Source: Populus alba | Taxonomy: Eukaryota > Streptophyta > Magnoliopsida > Malpighiales > Salicaceae | NCBI RefSeq assembly: GCF_005239225.2 | Contig: NC_133300.1 | Location: 15,157,875-15,221,874, forward strand | DNA length: 64,000 nucleotides | Direction of reading: 5' to 3' | Shown: positions 46,801 through 59,239 of the stretch, piece by piece | How the letters are laid out: every line of letters starts with the position of its first letter | Numbering within the stretch: position 1 is the stretch's first letter | Program-made: the position numbers and the translations under genes | Notes under the pieces: model-generated | Databases searched by the model: none | Told to the model about the DNA's origin: nothing | The model's input: only the letters and a program-made list of their open reading frames with translations

Positions 46801-49306
46801 TTTTTTTGGGCACTAAAAGGATAGGCGCCACCCATTCACTGTCCGTGATGGGGTAAATGACTCTTGCATCATTGGGAACAATTTGCAAAACTTGCAAATC
46901 CAATGCTGAGTCATGCATGTTTCGGGGTACAGATATATGCCTCTTCATCTTTTCTATCTTGGTAAAATCATAGCCATAGCTCAAAGCTACGCTTAATACA
47001 TCCTCACAATCAAAATCACAAACTAACTGCACACACTTATCAACTTGGTCATAACATGTGATAGAATAAACATTGTTATAAGGATATGTCATTGCATCAT
47101 GAAAATTAAATTCAATCTTTTCATCTCCTACTTCCATAGACAAAGTATCCTTACCACAATCAATCTTTGTATTGGCAGTTTTCAAGAATGGTCTCCCAAA
47201 CAATATAGGAGTGCTGTTTGATGAATCACAAGAGTCATGTTCCATATCAAGAATATAAAAATCACATGGAATGATCAAACTATCAATCTTGACTAGGACA
47301 TCTTCTATCACACCAAGTGGGTAAACAAAACTCCGATCCGCAAGTTGTATTACAATGCTAGTTTTATTCAAAGGCTCAAGACTAAGAGAATCATAAACAT
47401 GTTTGGGCATAACACTAATGGATGCACCTAAATCACACAAGGCCCTTTTAAAACTAGCATTACCAATAACACATGGGATAGTAAACGCACCTGGGTCCTT
47501 TTGCTTCAAAGGCATATTCTTTTGAACAACAGCAGATACAACTTCACCCATACTTACCATTTCATGACCTTTTAGTTTGAAAGCTCTCTTGGTAGTACAC
47601 AACTCTTTCAAAAATTTGGCATACTTAGGAATTTGTTTGATAGCATCAAGTAAAGGAATGTTGAGTTCTACTTTCTTGAAGACCTCTAAAATCTCTTTTT
47701 CTTTGTCCTCTTTCTTTGACCTAGAAGAACTCACAGGAAAGGGTGGAATTGTTTTAAAACTAGAATTCATTGAGTGAGGAGTTACCTTTGGAGTGTTGGT
47801 CTTTGTTTCAGTTTGTGGAGAAGGAGGGTGTTCCTTCTTTGTACTCAATTCAGTTTCTATCTCTTCTTCTTCCTCCATCTCAATTTGTTTTAACCTTTTC
47901 TCTTCAAGTTCTTTCCCACTTCGCAGCATGATCGTACTAACATTCTCTTTTGGATTCAATGCTTGGGAGGGCAATTTTCCATTCATTTGTGCTTCCAATT
48001 TCCCCACACTTGAAGCTACTTGCCCCATTTGCTTCTCCAAGTTGTGAATACTTGACCTTGTTTCCTGTTGAAAAGACATGACATTTTGTTGCAAAGTCAC
48101 AATGTTAGAAGCCAAAGTTTTCATCATCTCACGAAGATCATCATTGGATGAAGACCCCATAACATTGGAGTTTGTGAATGGAGGGGGCTGTCTTGCTTGA
48201 TAATTATGTTGGGATTGAAATCCATTGGGATGGAATTGTCGGCCTTGATTGCCTTGTTGAGGTTGGTTCCCATACCGTAGGTTAGGATGATCTCTCCATC
48301 CAGAATTGTACGTGTGGGAAAAAGGATCATACTTACGCTGAGGTTGTCCATTAAATGCTCCATCAACTGCATTAGCTTGTTCAATGTAATCTTCTTGCAT
48401 TGTTGGGCAAATATCTGAAGTATGTCCTTGTAAGGAGCATATGCTACAAGCTTTCACTTGTTGTACATTGCCACAAGCCAAAGAACGCACAAGAGAAGTA
48501 AGATCATTAACTTTATTCTCAAGGTTAGAAATACTTACCTCATTTACTCGTTTGTTTGCGAAGTCTCCACGAGTGCCAAATTGTTTTGAGTTGGCTGCCA
48601 TATTTGAGATCAATTGGCGTGCAGCCTCGGGTGTTTTATCTACTAATGCCCCTCCACTTGCAGCATCAATGATACTACGGTCAGTAGGTATCAATCCTTC
48701 ATAGAAATATTGAATGAGCAGCTGATCAGGTATTTGATGATGAGGGCACTGAATACATAGTTGCTCAAATCTTTCCCAATACTCGGAAAGTATCTCTCCA
48801 TGAGATTGTCGAATCCCACATATTTCTTTTCTTATGTTGGCAACTCGAGATGCTGGGAAATACTTCTCAAGGAAGATCTTTTTCATGCCATTCCAAGTTC
48901 CAATTGAACCTGGGAGAATGGAGAAAAGCCATGCTTTTGCTGCCCCTTTTAAAGAGAAAGGGAAAGCTTTCAACTTAACCTATTCTTCGTCAACTCCATT
49001 CGGTTTCATGCCAACACAAACCATATGGAACTCCTTGAGATGCGTATGAGGATCTTCTCCTGCAAGACCATTAAATGTTGGTAGCAAATGTATAAAACCA
49101 GATTTGAGCTCAAAGTTTACACTATTGTCGATGTTTATGCACAATGGCTGATTTTCCACGTTAGGAGCAGCAAGCTCCTTGAGTGTTTGTTGTCGTGCAT
49201 TAGCCATGGTGTTAAGGCGAGCTTCCTTTCGTAACCTGCGTAAAGTTTTTTCTATTTCGAGATCTAACTGCACTTGACTTTGATTAGTAGAATAAGTTAT
49301 TGGCAT
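46800..49306 (-). pseudogene. Athila gag-protease polyprotein, broken
   Basis: It begins at 49306 (MPITYSTNQSQVQLDLEIEK). It reads the gag core (PTFNGLAGEDPHTHLKEF, then after a TAG near 48976 KAFPFSLKGAAKAWLFSI and YFPASRVANIRKEICG). Next come a CSICSLQGHTSDIC knuckle, a Gln-rich stretch, a coiled region and the aspartic protease (LCDLGASISVMPKHVYDSL, ILFGRPFLKTANTKIDC). The protease motif is DLGAS where DSGAS or DTGAS is commoner; DLGAS is usual in Athila. The frame ends in [13 protein letters not shown], the first residues of reverse transcriptase, where the deletion begins. The TAG is probably a CAG-to-TAG change. Confidence 0.85.
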
Positions 49307-49671
49307 AAAGCATCAAGAAAACTCAAAAGAAACCAACCACGCAAGAGATCGAAAACAATGCAAATTGTACGAAAATCTTACGTTAGAAAACTAAAACTGC
49401 CTAAACACCCTTGAAAACAGCGGAATTTGGCCTCAATAAAGTGGGGCTAGTGGTTTACCACCAGTTCTGTTTAGAACGTCGTTTCCCTTCAAGAAACAAA
49501 AGACCAAAACCTAATTCCACCAAAAGATCTGTTTTGAACAGTACCGTTGCCGCAAGTGAACAGTACCGCCGCAAGCAAAAATTCTGTTTCTCTTTTTTTT
49601 TTCAGAAATATAAATAACAATCATAGCAACTAAAAATAATAGTAAAAGCACAAGAATCAACTAAAATTACT

Positions 49672-49689
49672 TCCCCGGCAACGACGCCA
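49672..49689 (-). other. Primer-binding site of the Athila element
   Basis: The minus strand reads TGGCGTCGTTGCCGGGGA, five bases inside the right LTR. This is the characteristic Athila/Tat lineage binding site. Confidence 0.85.
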
Positions 49690-49694
49690 AAATT

Positions 49695-50192
49695 TGTTGC
49701 GATGTCGCGGTCGCACAAATTAATTACCCTAGCTTCAAACACAACACACAAGATAGTATAGAGCAAGCAAGGGGTCGATCCCACGAGGAAGATTTAGTTC
49801 GGATTTTTATGCTATACGTTATGCAATTTAGGGGGGTTGGATGTTATATAGGGTAAAGAAAAATAAAACAAAAAAAACTATCAAACAAAATTTAATAAGA
49901 TCAGAAAATTATCAAGAGAACAAACCTTGGTCGCAATCATACATCCACGTATAGAAATCAGAACTGATCCTTGAAACGAAATTCCAGTTTATATTCTGAA
50001 TTTTTATCTTTTCTTAACGTTGGTTAATTAACGGATCCGCCGTATAACTAACCGTAACCAACAAATAATCACAGTGTCCGCACTAATGATTTAATCCAAT
50101 GGCAGCCTTGAGATCTAGATAAATTCATTATCTTAACAACTAAGTTGTCTGCTTATGTTGCTTTGATCGAATGTTCTCCCTAAGATTAATAA
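49695..50192 (-). repeat. Athila LTR, truncated (5' LTR in element orientation)
   Basis: It matches 43308-43805 base for base as far as I can check by eye, with equal length. It then breaks off at AGATTAATAA, missing about 1124 bases of the full LTR. Confidence 0.85.
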
Positions 50193-50233
50193 TACTTATT
50201 TGTTGATAAGTATTATTATCTTAACAACTAAGT
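50193..50233 (+). other. Filler DNA at a deletion junction
   Basis: About 41 bases join the truncated Athila LTR to gypsy pol. They contain a stretch matching TAATACTTATTTGTT at 50295-50309 on the right, and ATTATCTTAACAACTAAGT matching 50128-50146 on the left. Both patches look copied from nearby templates, a signature of error-prone double-strand-break repair. Confidence 0.7.
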
Positions 50234-53200
50234 CATGTGTTGTTGGGTCGGCCGTGGCAATATGATGTTGATATTACCTACAAGGGTCGGGATAATACTT
50301 ATTTGTTCACGTGGGGGTCACATAAAATTGCTATGGCTCCTTACAAAAGGAAGGCACTGTCCGGAAGGGCTTCTGAAGTGGAGAAGCAATCGTTTTTGAC
50401 AGTGTCCAATTCGGAATCAGAGTTTGTGACAGACATCAAGGGTGTGCCGGAGCTCTATGCGCTTGTAGTGAAGGCCCTCGTGGTGGAAGGGGCAGCTGAG
50501 GCTTCGGTGACAGTCCCTGACAGGCTGAAACCATTGATAGATCAGTTCAGGGATATCACTTCAGAAAAATTCCCGAATAATCTACCGCCCTTGAGAGATG
50601 TCCAACACCATATAGACCTCATACCGGGGGCCAGCTTGCCAAATCTGTCTCATTATCGGATGAGTCCGAAAGAGAACGAGGTCTTGAGGGAGAAAATTGA
50701 AGAGTTGTTGCAGAAGGGTTTTATCCGCGAAAGCATGAGTCCATGCGCGGTTCCTGCGTTGTTAACACCAAAGAAAGATGGGAGTTGGCGTATGTGTGTG
50801 GATAGCCGAGCTATCAACAAGATAACCATCAAGTATCGCTTCCCAATTCCCCGTCTAGATGACATGTTGGATCAGCTTGAGGGTTCGAAGTTATTCTCGA
50901 AAATTGACCTTCGCAGTGGATATCATCAGATTCGGGTCAGACCAGGAGACGAGTGGAAGACAGCATTCAAAAGCAAAGACGGGTTATATGAGTGGCTGGT
51001 TATGTCGTTTGGGTTATCAAACGTGCCCAGCACTTTTATGTGCGTGATGAATCAGGTATTGAGGCCTTTTGTGGGGAAATTTGTTGTCGTTTATTTTGAC
51101 GATATCCTTATCTATAGTAAGACTGTGGAGGAGCATGTGGAGCAGTTACGGGATGTGTTAGCAGTGCTACAAGAGAACCAGCTATTCCTTAATCTGAAAA
51201 AATGCAGCTTTATGACAGAAAGCTTGTTGTTTCTGGGCTATGTTGTCAGTTCAGAGGGGATTCATGTGGATGAAGAGAAGGTCCGAGCAATTAGAGAATG
51301 GCCTGCACTAAAGACCGTGGGAGAAGTTTGGAGCTTCCACGGATTAGCCACTTTCTACCGCCGATTTATTCGGAATTTTAGTACTGTCATGGCACCGATA
51401 ACCGAGTGCATGAAGAAAGGCAAATTTCAGTGGGGGGAAGAGGCAGAAACGAGCTTTGCGTTGATAAAAGAGAAGTTGTGCACCGCGCCAGTATTGGCCC
51501 TACCCAGTTTTGAGAAGATTTTCGAAGTTGAATGTCATGCGAGTGGCGTGGGAATTGGGGTTGTGCTGTCCCAGGAGAAACGACCAGTAGCTTTCTTCAG
51601 TGAGAAGTTGAGTGAGGCTCGCCAAAAGTGGAGTACGTATAACTAAGAGTCTTACGCGATGGTCCGAGCCTTGAAGCATTGGGAACACTATCTAGTGCAG
51701 CGGGAGTTCGTTTTGTATACTGATCACCAAGCTCTGAAATTTATTAATAGCCAGAAGCACTTGGATAACATGCATGTCAGATGGGCAACTTTCCTTCAGA
51801 AGTTCCCTTTTGCTATCCGACACAAGTCTGGTGCTTTGAATCGGGTTGCCGATATGTTGAGTCCTCGTGCCAATCTGCTGGTGACGTTGGCTCATGAGAT
51901 AGTGGGGTTTGAGTACCTAAAAGAGTTATATCAGGAGGATGAGGACTTCAAAGAAATCTGGGCGAAGTGCATTGAGAACCACCCCGTCAGCGATTTTCAT
52001 GAGAGCGAAGGATTTCTGTTTCGCGGAAATCGTCTGTGTATACCCCGGATGTCGCTGCGAGAGAAATTGATCCGTGACCTTCATGGGGGTGGCTTGAGTG
52101 GGCACTTAGGCCGGGACAAAACAGTAGCTAGCTTAGAGGAACGATATTTCTGGCCGCAACTGAAGAGAGACGTCGGCAATTTTGTAAAGAGGTGCTATAT
52201 ATGTCAGGTATCTAAAGGTCAGTCGCAGAATACTGGTCTCTATACACCTTTACTGATTCCTGACAATATTTTGGAGGATTTATCTATGGACTTTGTGCTG
52301 GGGTTGCCTCGCACCCAGCGAGGGGTGGATTCTGTTTTTGTGGTGGTTGACAGGTTTTCAAAGATGGCTCACTTCATCCCTTGCCGAAAGACCTCAGATG
52401 CTTCGCATATAGCCCGATTGTTTTTCAGGGAAGTGGTCCGACTTCATGGAGTGCCGCAGTCTATTACTTCTGATCGCGACACGAAATTCCTTAGCCACTT
52501 TTGGGTAACTTTATGGAAATGTTTCAGACTTCGCTGAACCGAAGCACAACCGCGCACCCGCAAACTGATGGGCAGACAGAGGTTACAAACCGAACTTTAG
52601 GAAATCTGGTTCGTAGCATTTGTGGGGATAAACCAAAACACTGGGATCATGCGTTGCCACAGGCTGAGTTTGCTTACAATAGTGTAGTTCATAGCGCAAC
52701 GGGTAAGACTCCTTTTGCTATGATATATGTGACACCACCGAGACACACAGTGGACTTAGTTCGTCTACCCAAGGGAGGTCCAGGATTTAGTATGGCCGCT
52801 GAGAACATGGTGATACAAGGCCAGACCGTGCAGGAGGAAGTGAGGCAGAGGTTGGAAGCAACAAATGCAAAGTACAAGGCTGCGGCAGATAAGCACCGAC
52901 GCCGCAAGGTGTTTGAAGAGGGAGATTCCGTGATGGTTTTCTTGCGCAAAGAAAGGTTTCCCGTGGGCACTTACAACAAGCTGAAACCCAAGAAATATGG
53001 TCCGTATCAGGTTTTGAAGAAGATCAACGATAATGCCTATGTGATTGACCTTCCCGAAACCATGGGCATTTCCAAGACTTTCAACGTTGCAGATTTGTTT
53101 CAGTATTATGCAGAGGAACACTTGTATCCTGATTCCGATCCGGAACCTAACTCGAGGTCGAGTTCTTTTCAAGTGGAGGAGTCTGATGTAGAAAAAGTAG

Positions 53201-53250
53201 CGGAAGCATACATGCTCAAGAGGGATCCCCTGAAATTCAAAGGCAACTGA
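50234..53250 (+). pseudogene. Gypsy pol: protease edge, reverse transcriptase, RNase H, integrase
   Basis: It resumes with [19 protein letters not shown], the segment just after the protease core. Reverse transcriptase follows ([36 protein letters not shown]; catalytic YFDD at about 51092-51103). RNase H begins [15 protein letters not shown], and TAA interrupts it after WSTYN (51644-51646), probably CAA to TAA. Integrase has a zinc-binding segment (KRCYICQ), [16 protein letters not shown] and [11 protein letters not shown] for the catalytic D-D-E. A one-base frameshift at about 52515 (after FWVTLWK) separates the second Asp from the Glu. The frame ends at TGA 53248-53250, inside the start of the 3' LTR. 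I see no chromodomain. Confidence 0.9.
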
Positions 53251-53730
53251 ATTTCGGCAGCCGGGGTGTCGAAAGTCGGAATGCCGCGAAACTTACCGGG
53301 TCAATGCGTTTCACCGTTTGGAGAAGAAGTCAGTGGCGTTGCCCCTGATGTCCACCCATTTTTGGCCAAATTCCATCGTTTCGGCCCCGAAATCGTCATT
53401 TTTGCCATTTTAGGAAAGTTTTGTTTTAGCCATAACTTTTGATTTTTAAGCCCGAATTGACTTTCGTCAATTCCTGCTTGCTCAGGATTTATAGGCCTTT
53501 CATATTCTGTATTTATCTCAAATTTGCCTTTTATGGTAAATTTAATGTTTTATGTCGTTTCCTTATCCGTCATGAGTTTCAGTTAGGGTTTTGCTTTAAA
53601 TACCATTGTAAAGCCTCTGGCCAAACTACTTAATTATTATTGAATAAAAACCTTTGAGTTTTCTGAGAGTTTCTCTCGTTTTAGACAATTTTACGGAATA
53701 TTAACGTTGATCGTATTCCTTCACTGTTTA
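53216..53730 (+). repeat. Gypsy 3' LTR
   Basis: Direct repeat of 41427-41941 with equal length. The last codons of pol lie inside its first 35 bases. Confidence 0.8.
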
Positions 53731-53734
53731 CTGC

Positions 53735-54620
53735 TGCGTCAGTTTTGCTATACCAAAGGGAATTACTAAAGTCATCTTCTCTATAATCCGCTCTTTTCTT
53801 TGGAAGGGAACCTCAAACCCTCGTGGCATTTTTAAGGTGGCTTGGCACGAGGTAATCAAGAGTAAATCCTATAGCGGTCTCGGGATGGGATCCCTCCACA
53901 ACAAAAATTTGGAAAGACTACATACTTTGAAAATACTAGCCTCATTTTACAAATGTTATTTCTGTGTTTGCAGGTTCTTTATCTCCAACTTAGCATGGCA
54001 TGGTTTCGTCAATCTCCTTGAATCAAAGCATAGCCACTCCTCTACATCCCAATGTCGGGTTCAAGGTGGGTGACAGGAGGAACATCCAATTTTAGACTGA
54101 CTACTGGCTAGGCTCTGTAACCAGTCTCTAGCTCTTATTCCCTAGACTTTATAACCTCTCCCTGCAGCAAACAACCAGCCTTGCAGATATATATAATTCG
54201 ACAGATACTTTGCTCAACCTAACTTGGAGAAGACCCCTCCGACCCTGTGAGATCTGTATACAAGAGAGCTTGATTGTAGAGGTGCAACATGGTCTCGTCT
54301 TCTCTGATGGTGAAAACCGCAAGATATGGAAATTCCACACCTCCGACGTGTACTCAGTTCACTCAAGATGCCTCTTCTTTGATAGTCTCTCGGCTACAGA
54401 AAATCACTCCTTCCCTGTTCTGCTTTGGAAAGGGTATGCCCCTCCAAAAGTGATGTGTGCATATGGCTCCTTCTAAATGGCAGCCTTAGTACAAAATGTT
54501 TTATAGCTAAGAGGAGGATCATTAATATAAGGAAGCTCTTTGCCCTTTCTACTGCAAGGAAATTGAGACAATAAATCATCTTTTCCATCGGTGTCCTATA
54601 ACATGGTTTCTCTAGGGTAG
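53735..54620 (+). pseudogene. LINE (L1-type) fragment: end of reverse transcriptase and zf-RVT
   Basis: Reads like the C-terminal part of a plant LINE reverse transcriptase. An IPKGITKVIFS, RSFLWKGTS, KVAWHEVIKSKSYSGLGMGS series is followed by a zf-RVT domain (WKFHTSDVYSVHSR, APPKVMC, NGSLSTKCFIAKRR). There are several frame changes. It begins directly at the right edge of the gypsy LTR and no LINE sequence lies at the left edge, so the gypsy insertion or a later deletion removed the rest. No poly-A tail is seen. Confidence 0.65.
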
Positions 54621-55856
54621 ATTCTTGAACTGGTTTGGTCGTTTAGGTTGAATGGTCCGGCTTGATCAATGGAAATTTTCAACGTCATGCCAGTACCCTT
54701 CTTTGTAAAGGTTTGTACTGTCAATTTGGATAGCACGCAACTATCTATTTCTCACGTCTAAGGCTTCAGATTGGGATGTGATATTTTATCTCACCTTTTA
54801 CGGTTTAGCTTTTTGGTTGAAGTCTTCAGTTAAAAATTTCAACTACACAGACTTGGATCTTTTTTAGAAATCCTAAATGTATAATGAACTGAATTAACTA
54901 ATTAGGTCCATCATTGCTTAGTTTCTTTTTCTTTACAAGTTCCCCTTGTATTCTATCTTTCTTTTAGCTCCACCTACTCGATGAGGTTGCCTTATATATA
55001 ATTCTCTTGATTACTGTCAACAAGAAAAGAAAAGAGGGAAGGGTGGAGGAGAACTTGATTCAATTTGTTTTGGCTTTTGATTCTTTATATTTTCTAAGGG
55101 TAAGAAAACTCTCCATGATGATCCATCGTGTTGCTTTTCATGTTTCTTCTTGGATTGAGTAGAATTGGTATTATGTGAAGGTGAGTTATTGATATTATGA
55201 TGGTTTGAATGCATAGATTTATGTTGATTATATGTTTGTTAAGGGAATAAATGCTTGGGTTTGTCATTAATTTTTTATATATAGATAGATAGATTAACCA
55301 ACTTGGTCATATAGCCATACGAGGGATGAGTGGGGAAAAAAAAACATAGCTTCCCAGTAAAAACTGTGGTAAAGGATTAAGTTGAATGGAAGAATAAGCT
55401 CATGGGTTATGAAAGTGGGAATTTGATTTTTTTATTTATTTTATTCTAGGCATCGGTTTGTAAATAAAATATATTTTTTAATTTATTCTTTATATATATA
55501 TATATATATATATATGAATCTCTTATTTTAGTGCTGATACCAAAGTTCTCTTTTATGCATATTTTTATTATCATATATTTTCTTAGAATTGATATTAAAT
55601 TTAAACAATAAAATCAACGTGTGTTCAATTTTTGGGAACCAACGTTAAAATATTTATTTTTTAATCAAAAGAAATTTTAAAAAAAAAAAAATAGTTTAAT
55701 TAACAGCAATAAAAAATTAGAATTAAATATATAATAAAATTAACTTTTCATAAAAAATAATACTACAAGGACGACGTGGCTTTGCATAACTAACTCGAGG
55801 TGCATATTTAAAAATTTCAATTTTTTTTAATTATTAGGAGATACTTCCAACTATTC

Positions 55857-55858
<2 letters not shown>
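54621..55858. other. Intergenic AT-rich sequence
   Basis: No supported gene is visible. It contains short TA and poly-A tracts (about 55490-55515 and 55675-55690). Confidence 0.45.

Positions 55859-55912
<54 letters not shown>
55859..55912. repeat. (TA)n microsatellite
   Basis: About 54 bases of TA lie at the left edge of the sequence shared with the copy A upstream region. Confidence 0.9.
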
Positions 55913-55916
<4 letters not shown>

Positions 55917-57904
55917 CTCTTGCAACGGCATCCACCAATGTGAGAGAAACGTATTCATGATTACACCTTGACAATCCTTTCCAACCAACTGCTTGATGTG
56001 TTGTGTGCTAATCCATCAAAATTTATACTTTTGAGCCAATGAAAATAAAGTTCGCGAAGAGGGTGATGTCGCTGATGGTTGGTTCTCTTCCTCCTTTGTG
56101 AGTATTTGGTGACCGTTCGGCCTCGGAGATTAATATCAACCGCATTACAGTTGAGGCAGGCAATTAATGGTGCTTCAGCAGGAAGAAAGATTGGATTATC
56201 TCTTGGAGTCTTCGTCTATGCTATCTTAATTACGGGTAGAAAGTGTCGGGAGATGGGTGGCTGGGATTCATAGCGGCGTTAAGAATTTTCATTATTGGAC
56301 GGAGAACCATTTTTATGAGTTTGCATTTGGTGTTCGAGCTATGGTGGCTACATTATCCTAGAGGTTGGATTCAGTTTTGTTATACAAGCACTAATATATT
56401 AAAAAAAAAATTTAAATAAGGATAAAAAATCAAAATATAAAATAAATTAGAGGATAACTAAAATTTTTCAATTAAAGGGTTAACTAAAAAGAAAATAACT
56501 TGAACAAAAACGAAAATAAAAAAAAATAATGAAGATAAAATTGAAAAAAATAATCCACCATAAACTTGGATTGAATGGTGAGATTAAAAGCCAATAAAAC
56601 TTTTATAAAAGAGTTAAGGAAAAAAAATCCAAAGAATATAGACCAAATAAAAAAAGGAATATGTGAAAATTCAAAATCGAAGGACTAAATTGAAAAAAAA
56701 TAACACTTATACAAAAGGGAAAAAGGAAACAAAAATATAAATTGAGGACCAAATTAAAAAGTATAATATATTATAAATTAGAAATGAAGGACTAAATTAA
56801 AAAGAAATAAAACTTTTATTAAAGGCTCAATGATGAAAATAAAAAACTTTTATTGAAGGACCAATTTTTGGGGGAGCAATAAAAAGAAAAGACCTACTAA
56901 CAACAAAGCTATAATTATTGAATTGTTGACGAGAGGGAAAGAGGTGATTGTAGAGTGGTTGTTGGGGCTGCTGGTATGGGTGGTTGATGTTGTGGTGGTT
57001 TGATATGGCTATTTGGGTTGGTGTGAAGGAGTGGAGTTGTTGCAACGACGACAGAGGGGCTAGTTCATTGGTTAAGGTTTCTGACAAGGTGAGGGCGATC
57101 AAGAATTGAGGTTTTTGTATTGATAGAAATGCAGAAAAACTCCAATCTTGAAAGCAAAAAATGGCATCACCAAGGGAAGTGTTATTGAAAACTATGGCGG
57201 TGGCAAATTGTGTATCTTATTCCTTACCAGTTTTTAATTAGAAACTTATAAATCTATGGAAAATTGAAAGGTGCACCGGAGAAGTTGGAAATATCCATTA
57301 AAATCAAAGCTTACGACGACATAAGTTTTAAAAAATTTGATTATTTCTATAAGGTCTTTCTATAAAAGTAGTGTTGGCACCTCAAGAATAATCCTAATGA
57401 TTTGTGTAGTAGAGTGCTTAAAGAGATTCGAATCAATATCCCAAAAAGTTGGATTGGGAAAGCGGTTTCAGACTGTTTGGAAATTTGATTTTTTTAAAAT
57501 TAATTTTTTTATATTTTTAAATTGTTTTAACATACTTAAATCAAAATTATTTTTTTAGAAATTAATAAAAAATTATTTTAATATATATAAAAAAACATAC
57601 TTCAGAAAAATAACTGCTATTATATATTCAAGTACCGTTGTTAAAAGGTTTGAGATTAGATATTGGGAATGGGAGAAGAAGAGGTATTTGGGATCGGAGA
57701 GGAATTAAAGTTGGGTTGTTTGTGATAAAAATATTAAAGTTGGAGATTCTAAACTCAATTTAATATGAATATTTTTTGTTTTTCGTTAATTAGTTCCAGT
57801 TCATCGGGTGGTGGCTAAGTTTATTTTTTAAAAAAAATCAATTGGAATTTATAATATTTAATGTAAGAGTTTTGTAGTTATTAGTTTGAAAATTCATTAA
57901 AAAA
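55913..57904 (+). other. Upstream region of TNL copy B (duplicated sequence)
   Basis: Shares blocks in order with 4.1-6.7 kb: TCCATCAAAATTTATACT, GATGGTTGGTTCTCTTCCTC, GTTCGGCCTC near 56030-56150, and TATAAAAGTAGTGTTGGCA with AATAATCCTAATG near 57360-57400. No gene is assigned. The short frame at 56079-56273 has no recognisable similarity. Confidence 0.55.
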
Positions 57905-59220
57905 TACTTTTCAACTTTCCAATAACACAGGAAGATACTCGGTTAAATCTCTATGTGGGCTTTTATCTCCTAGTTCTCCATTGAACACTGTCTTCTCCTT
58001 TAAGGGGATTTGGAGAGGTCTCGTCCCACCTAAAGTAGAGGTTTTTTGCTGGATGGCCATCATCAACAAAATCAACACCCGCAGCATGTTAGTTAAAAGA
58101 GGCATACTGGATATCTCAGCTGCAATCTGTCCGATCTGCTTGGCTGAGGAAGAAATGGTCGACCACCTTTTTATTCATTGCTACAAGCACTGGCTCATTT
58201 GGTCTAAAATCATCAATTGGTGGGGCTTAGCTCGGTGTTGTCCAAGGAACTTGGCAAATCTCTTCTCTCAGTGGGACTCTTTGGTTTATGGCAAATTTCA
58301 AAAAAAAGTATGGGTGATGTTGTTCTTTTCTGCGACATGGTCTATGTGGCTTCTTCGCAATGATGTAATATTTAAGCAGAAGATCCCAGATTATGATACT
58401 TTGTTTCTTCCTTATTGTTACTCGGCTTTGCTTATGGTTAAAGGCTATTGAACCGGATTTTCCCTACTCCTCCTCAGATTTGCTTCGATCTGCTGAAGGT
58501 CTGGTTCGGTGGACTAATTCTCAAAAGTTGAGGATTGGTATTATGTGGTCTCCCCCTATGACGAATAGATTCAAATGGAATGTTGATGGATCCTCTATCG
58601 GAAAACCTGGCCCCTCCGGAATAGGTGGTGTTTTGCGGAATCATCATGGAATACTTTTAGGTATTTTTTCTATGCCGATTGGGATCTTAGACTCTAATGT
58701 AGCTGAGCTGAGAGCAGTAGTCAAAGCTATCGAATTGTCAGCCTCTAACTGCTTCTTACATCATAAACATATTATTATCGAATCTGATTCTGCCAATGTC
58801 ATTAGCTGGATGAATAATTCTTATAATAGGCCTTGGATTCATCATAAACTCTTCTCTTCAGCTCAGAGGCTAGCTTCATGTTTTTGATTCAATCACCTAC
58901 TCTCATTCTTACCGGGAAAGCAATCACATGGCAGATCATCTCGCTAAACAAGGAGTGCACAGAATATCTGATTTTGTGGCTTGGCTATGACCCTCATAGA
59001 TAATTTATCGGTACTTTGTTTAATCCAATGCAGATTATGTTGATTGGGGCATTCTTTTGGCTCCTATGTAGGAACCAGATGGTGGAAGGTTTTTATTGAG
59101 TTTGTAGGGTTTATGTTAAATAGGTTTGCTAGCTAATTCAGCAAACTTTTTCTCTGTGTAATGATTGCATTGCACAATTTTGCATTACTTAATAATATCA
59201 GCTTCTTTCAAAAAAAAAAA
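57905..59220 (+). pseudogene. LINE (L1-type) 3' end: zf-RVT and RNase H, with poly-A tail
   Basis: A 5'-truncated LINE. The zf-RVT region (YSVKSLCG; FKGIWRGLVPPKVEVFCWMA; CPICLAEEEMVDHLFIHC) ends with a stop at 58449-58451. It is followed by an RNase H domain (FKWNVDGSSIGKPGPSGIGG, AELRAVVKAIELS, IIESDSANVISWMN). The frame is lost near 58887, and the last RNase H motif (NHMADHLAKQGVH) follows in another frame. It ends in an A-run at about 59210-59220. It replaced about 0.3 kb of the sequence kept at 6.69-6.97 kb in copy A. No clear target duplication was found. Confidence 0.8.
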
Positions 59221-59239
59221 CTGTGACGTGTGTGTCCCA

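Larger units (their letters stand above)
43308..50192 (-). mobile_element. Athila-type retrotransposon, minus strand, deletion derivative
   Basis: LTR sequence occurs in direct orientation at 43308-44929 (complete) and 49695-50192 (truncated). The matching 498 bases look identical, so the insertion is young. The minus orientation follows from the primer-binding site (complement TGGCGTCGTTGCCGGGGA, 49672-49689) beside the right LTR. The polypurine tract (complement AAGTGTGGGGGTA) beside the left LTR agrees. The internal region keeps gag and protease and the end of integrase, but reverse transcriptase, RNase H and most of integrase are deleted. The outer 1.1 kb of the right LTR was lost together with part of the host gypsy element. 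No target duplication remains. Confidence 0.85.
41427..53730 (+). mobile_element. Ty3-gypsy LTR retrotransposon, disrupted by a nested Athila element
   Basis: Two similar LTRs of about 515 bases enclose a primer-binding site, gag, zinc knuckle, protease edge, reverse transcriptase, RNase H and integrase, all on the plus strand. A second retrotransposon (43308-50192) interrupts the protease region and most of the protease is missing. Additional damage includes TGA before the zinc knuckle, TAA at the reverse transcriptase/RNase H border, and a frameshift in integrase. No target-site duplication is evident outside the LTRs, so the outer borders are approximate. Confidence 0.85.
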
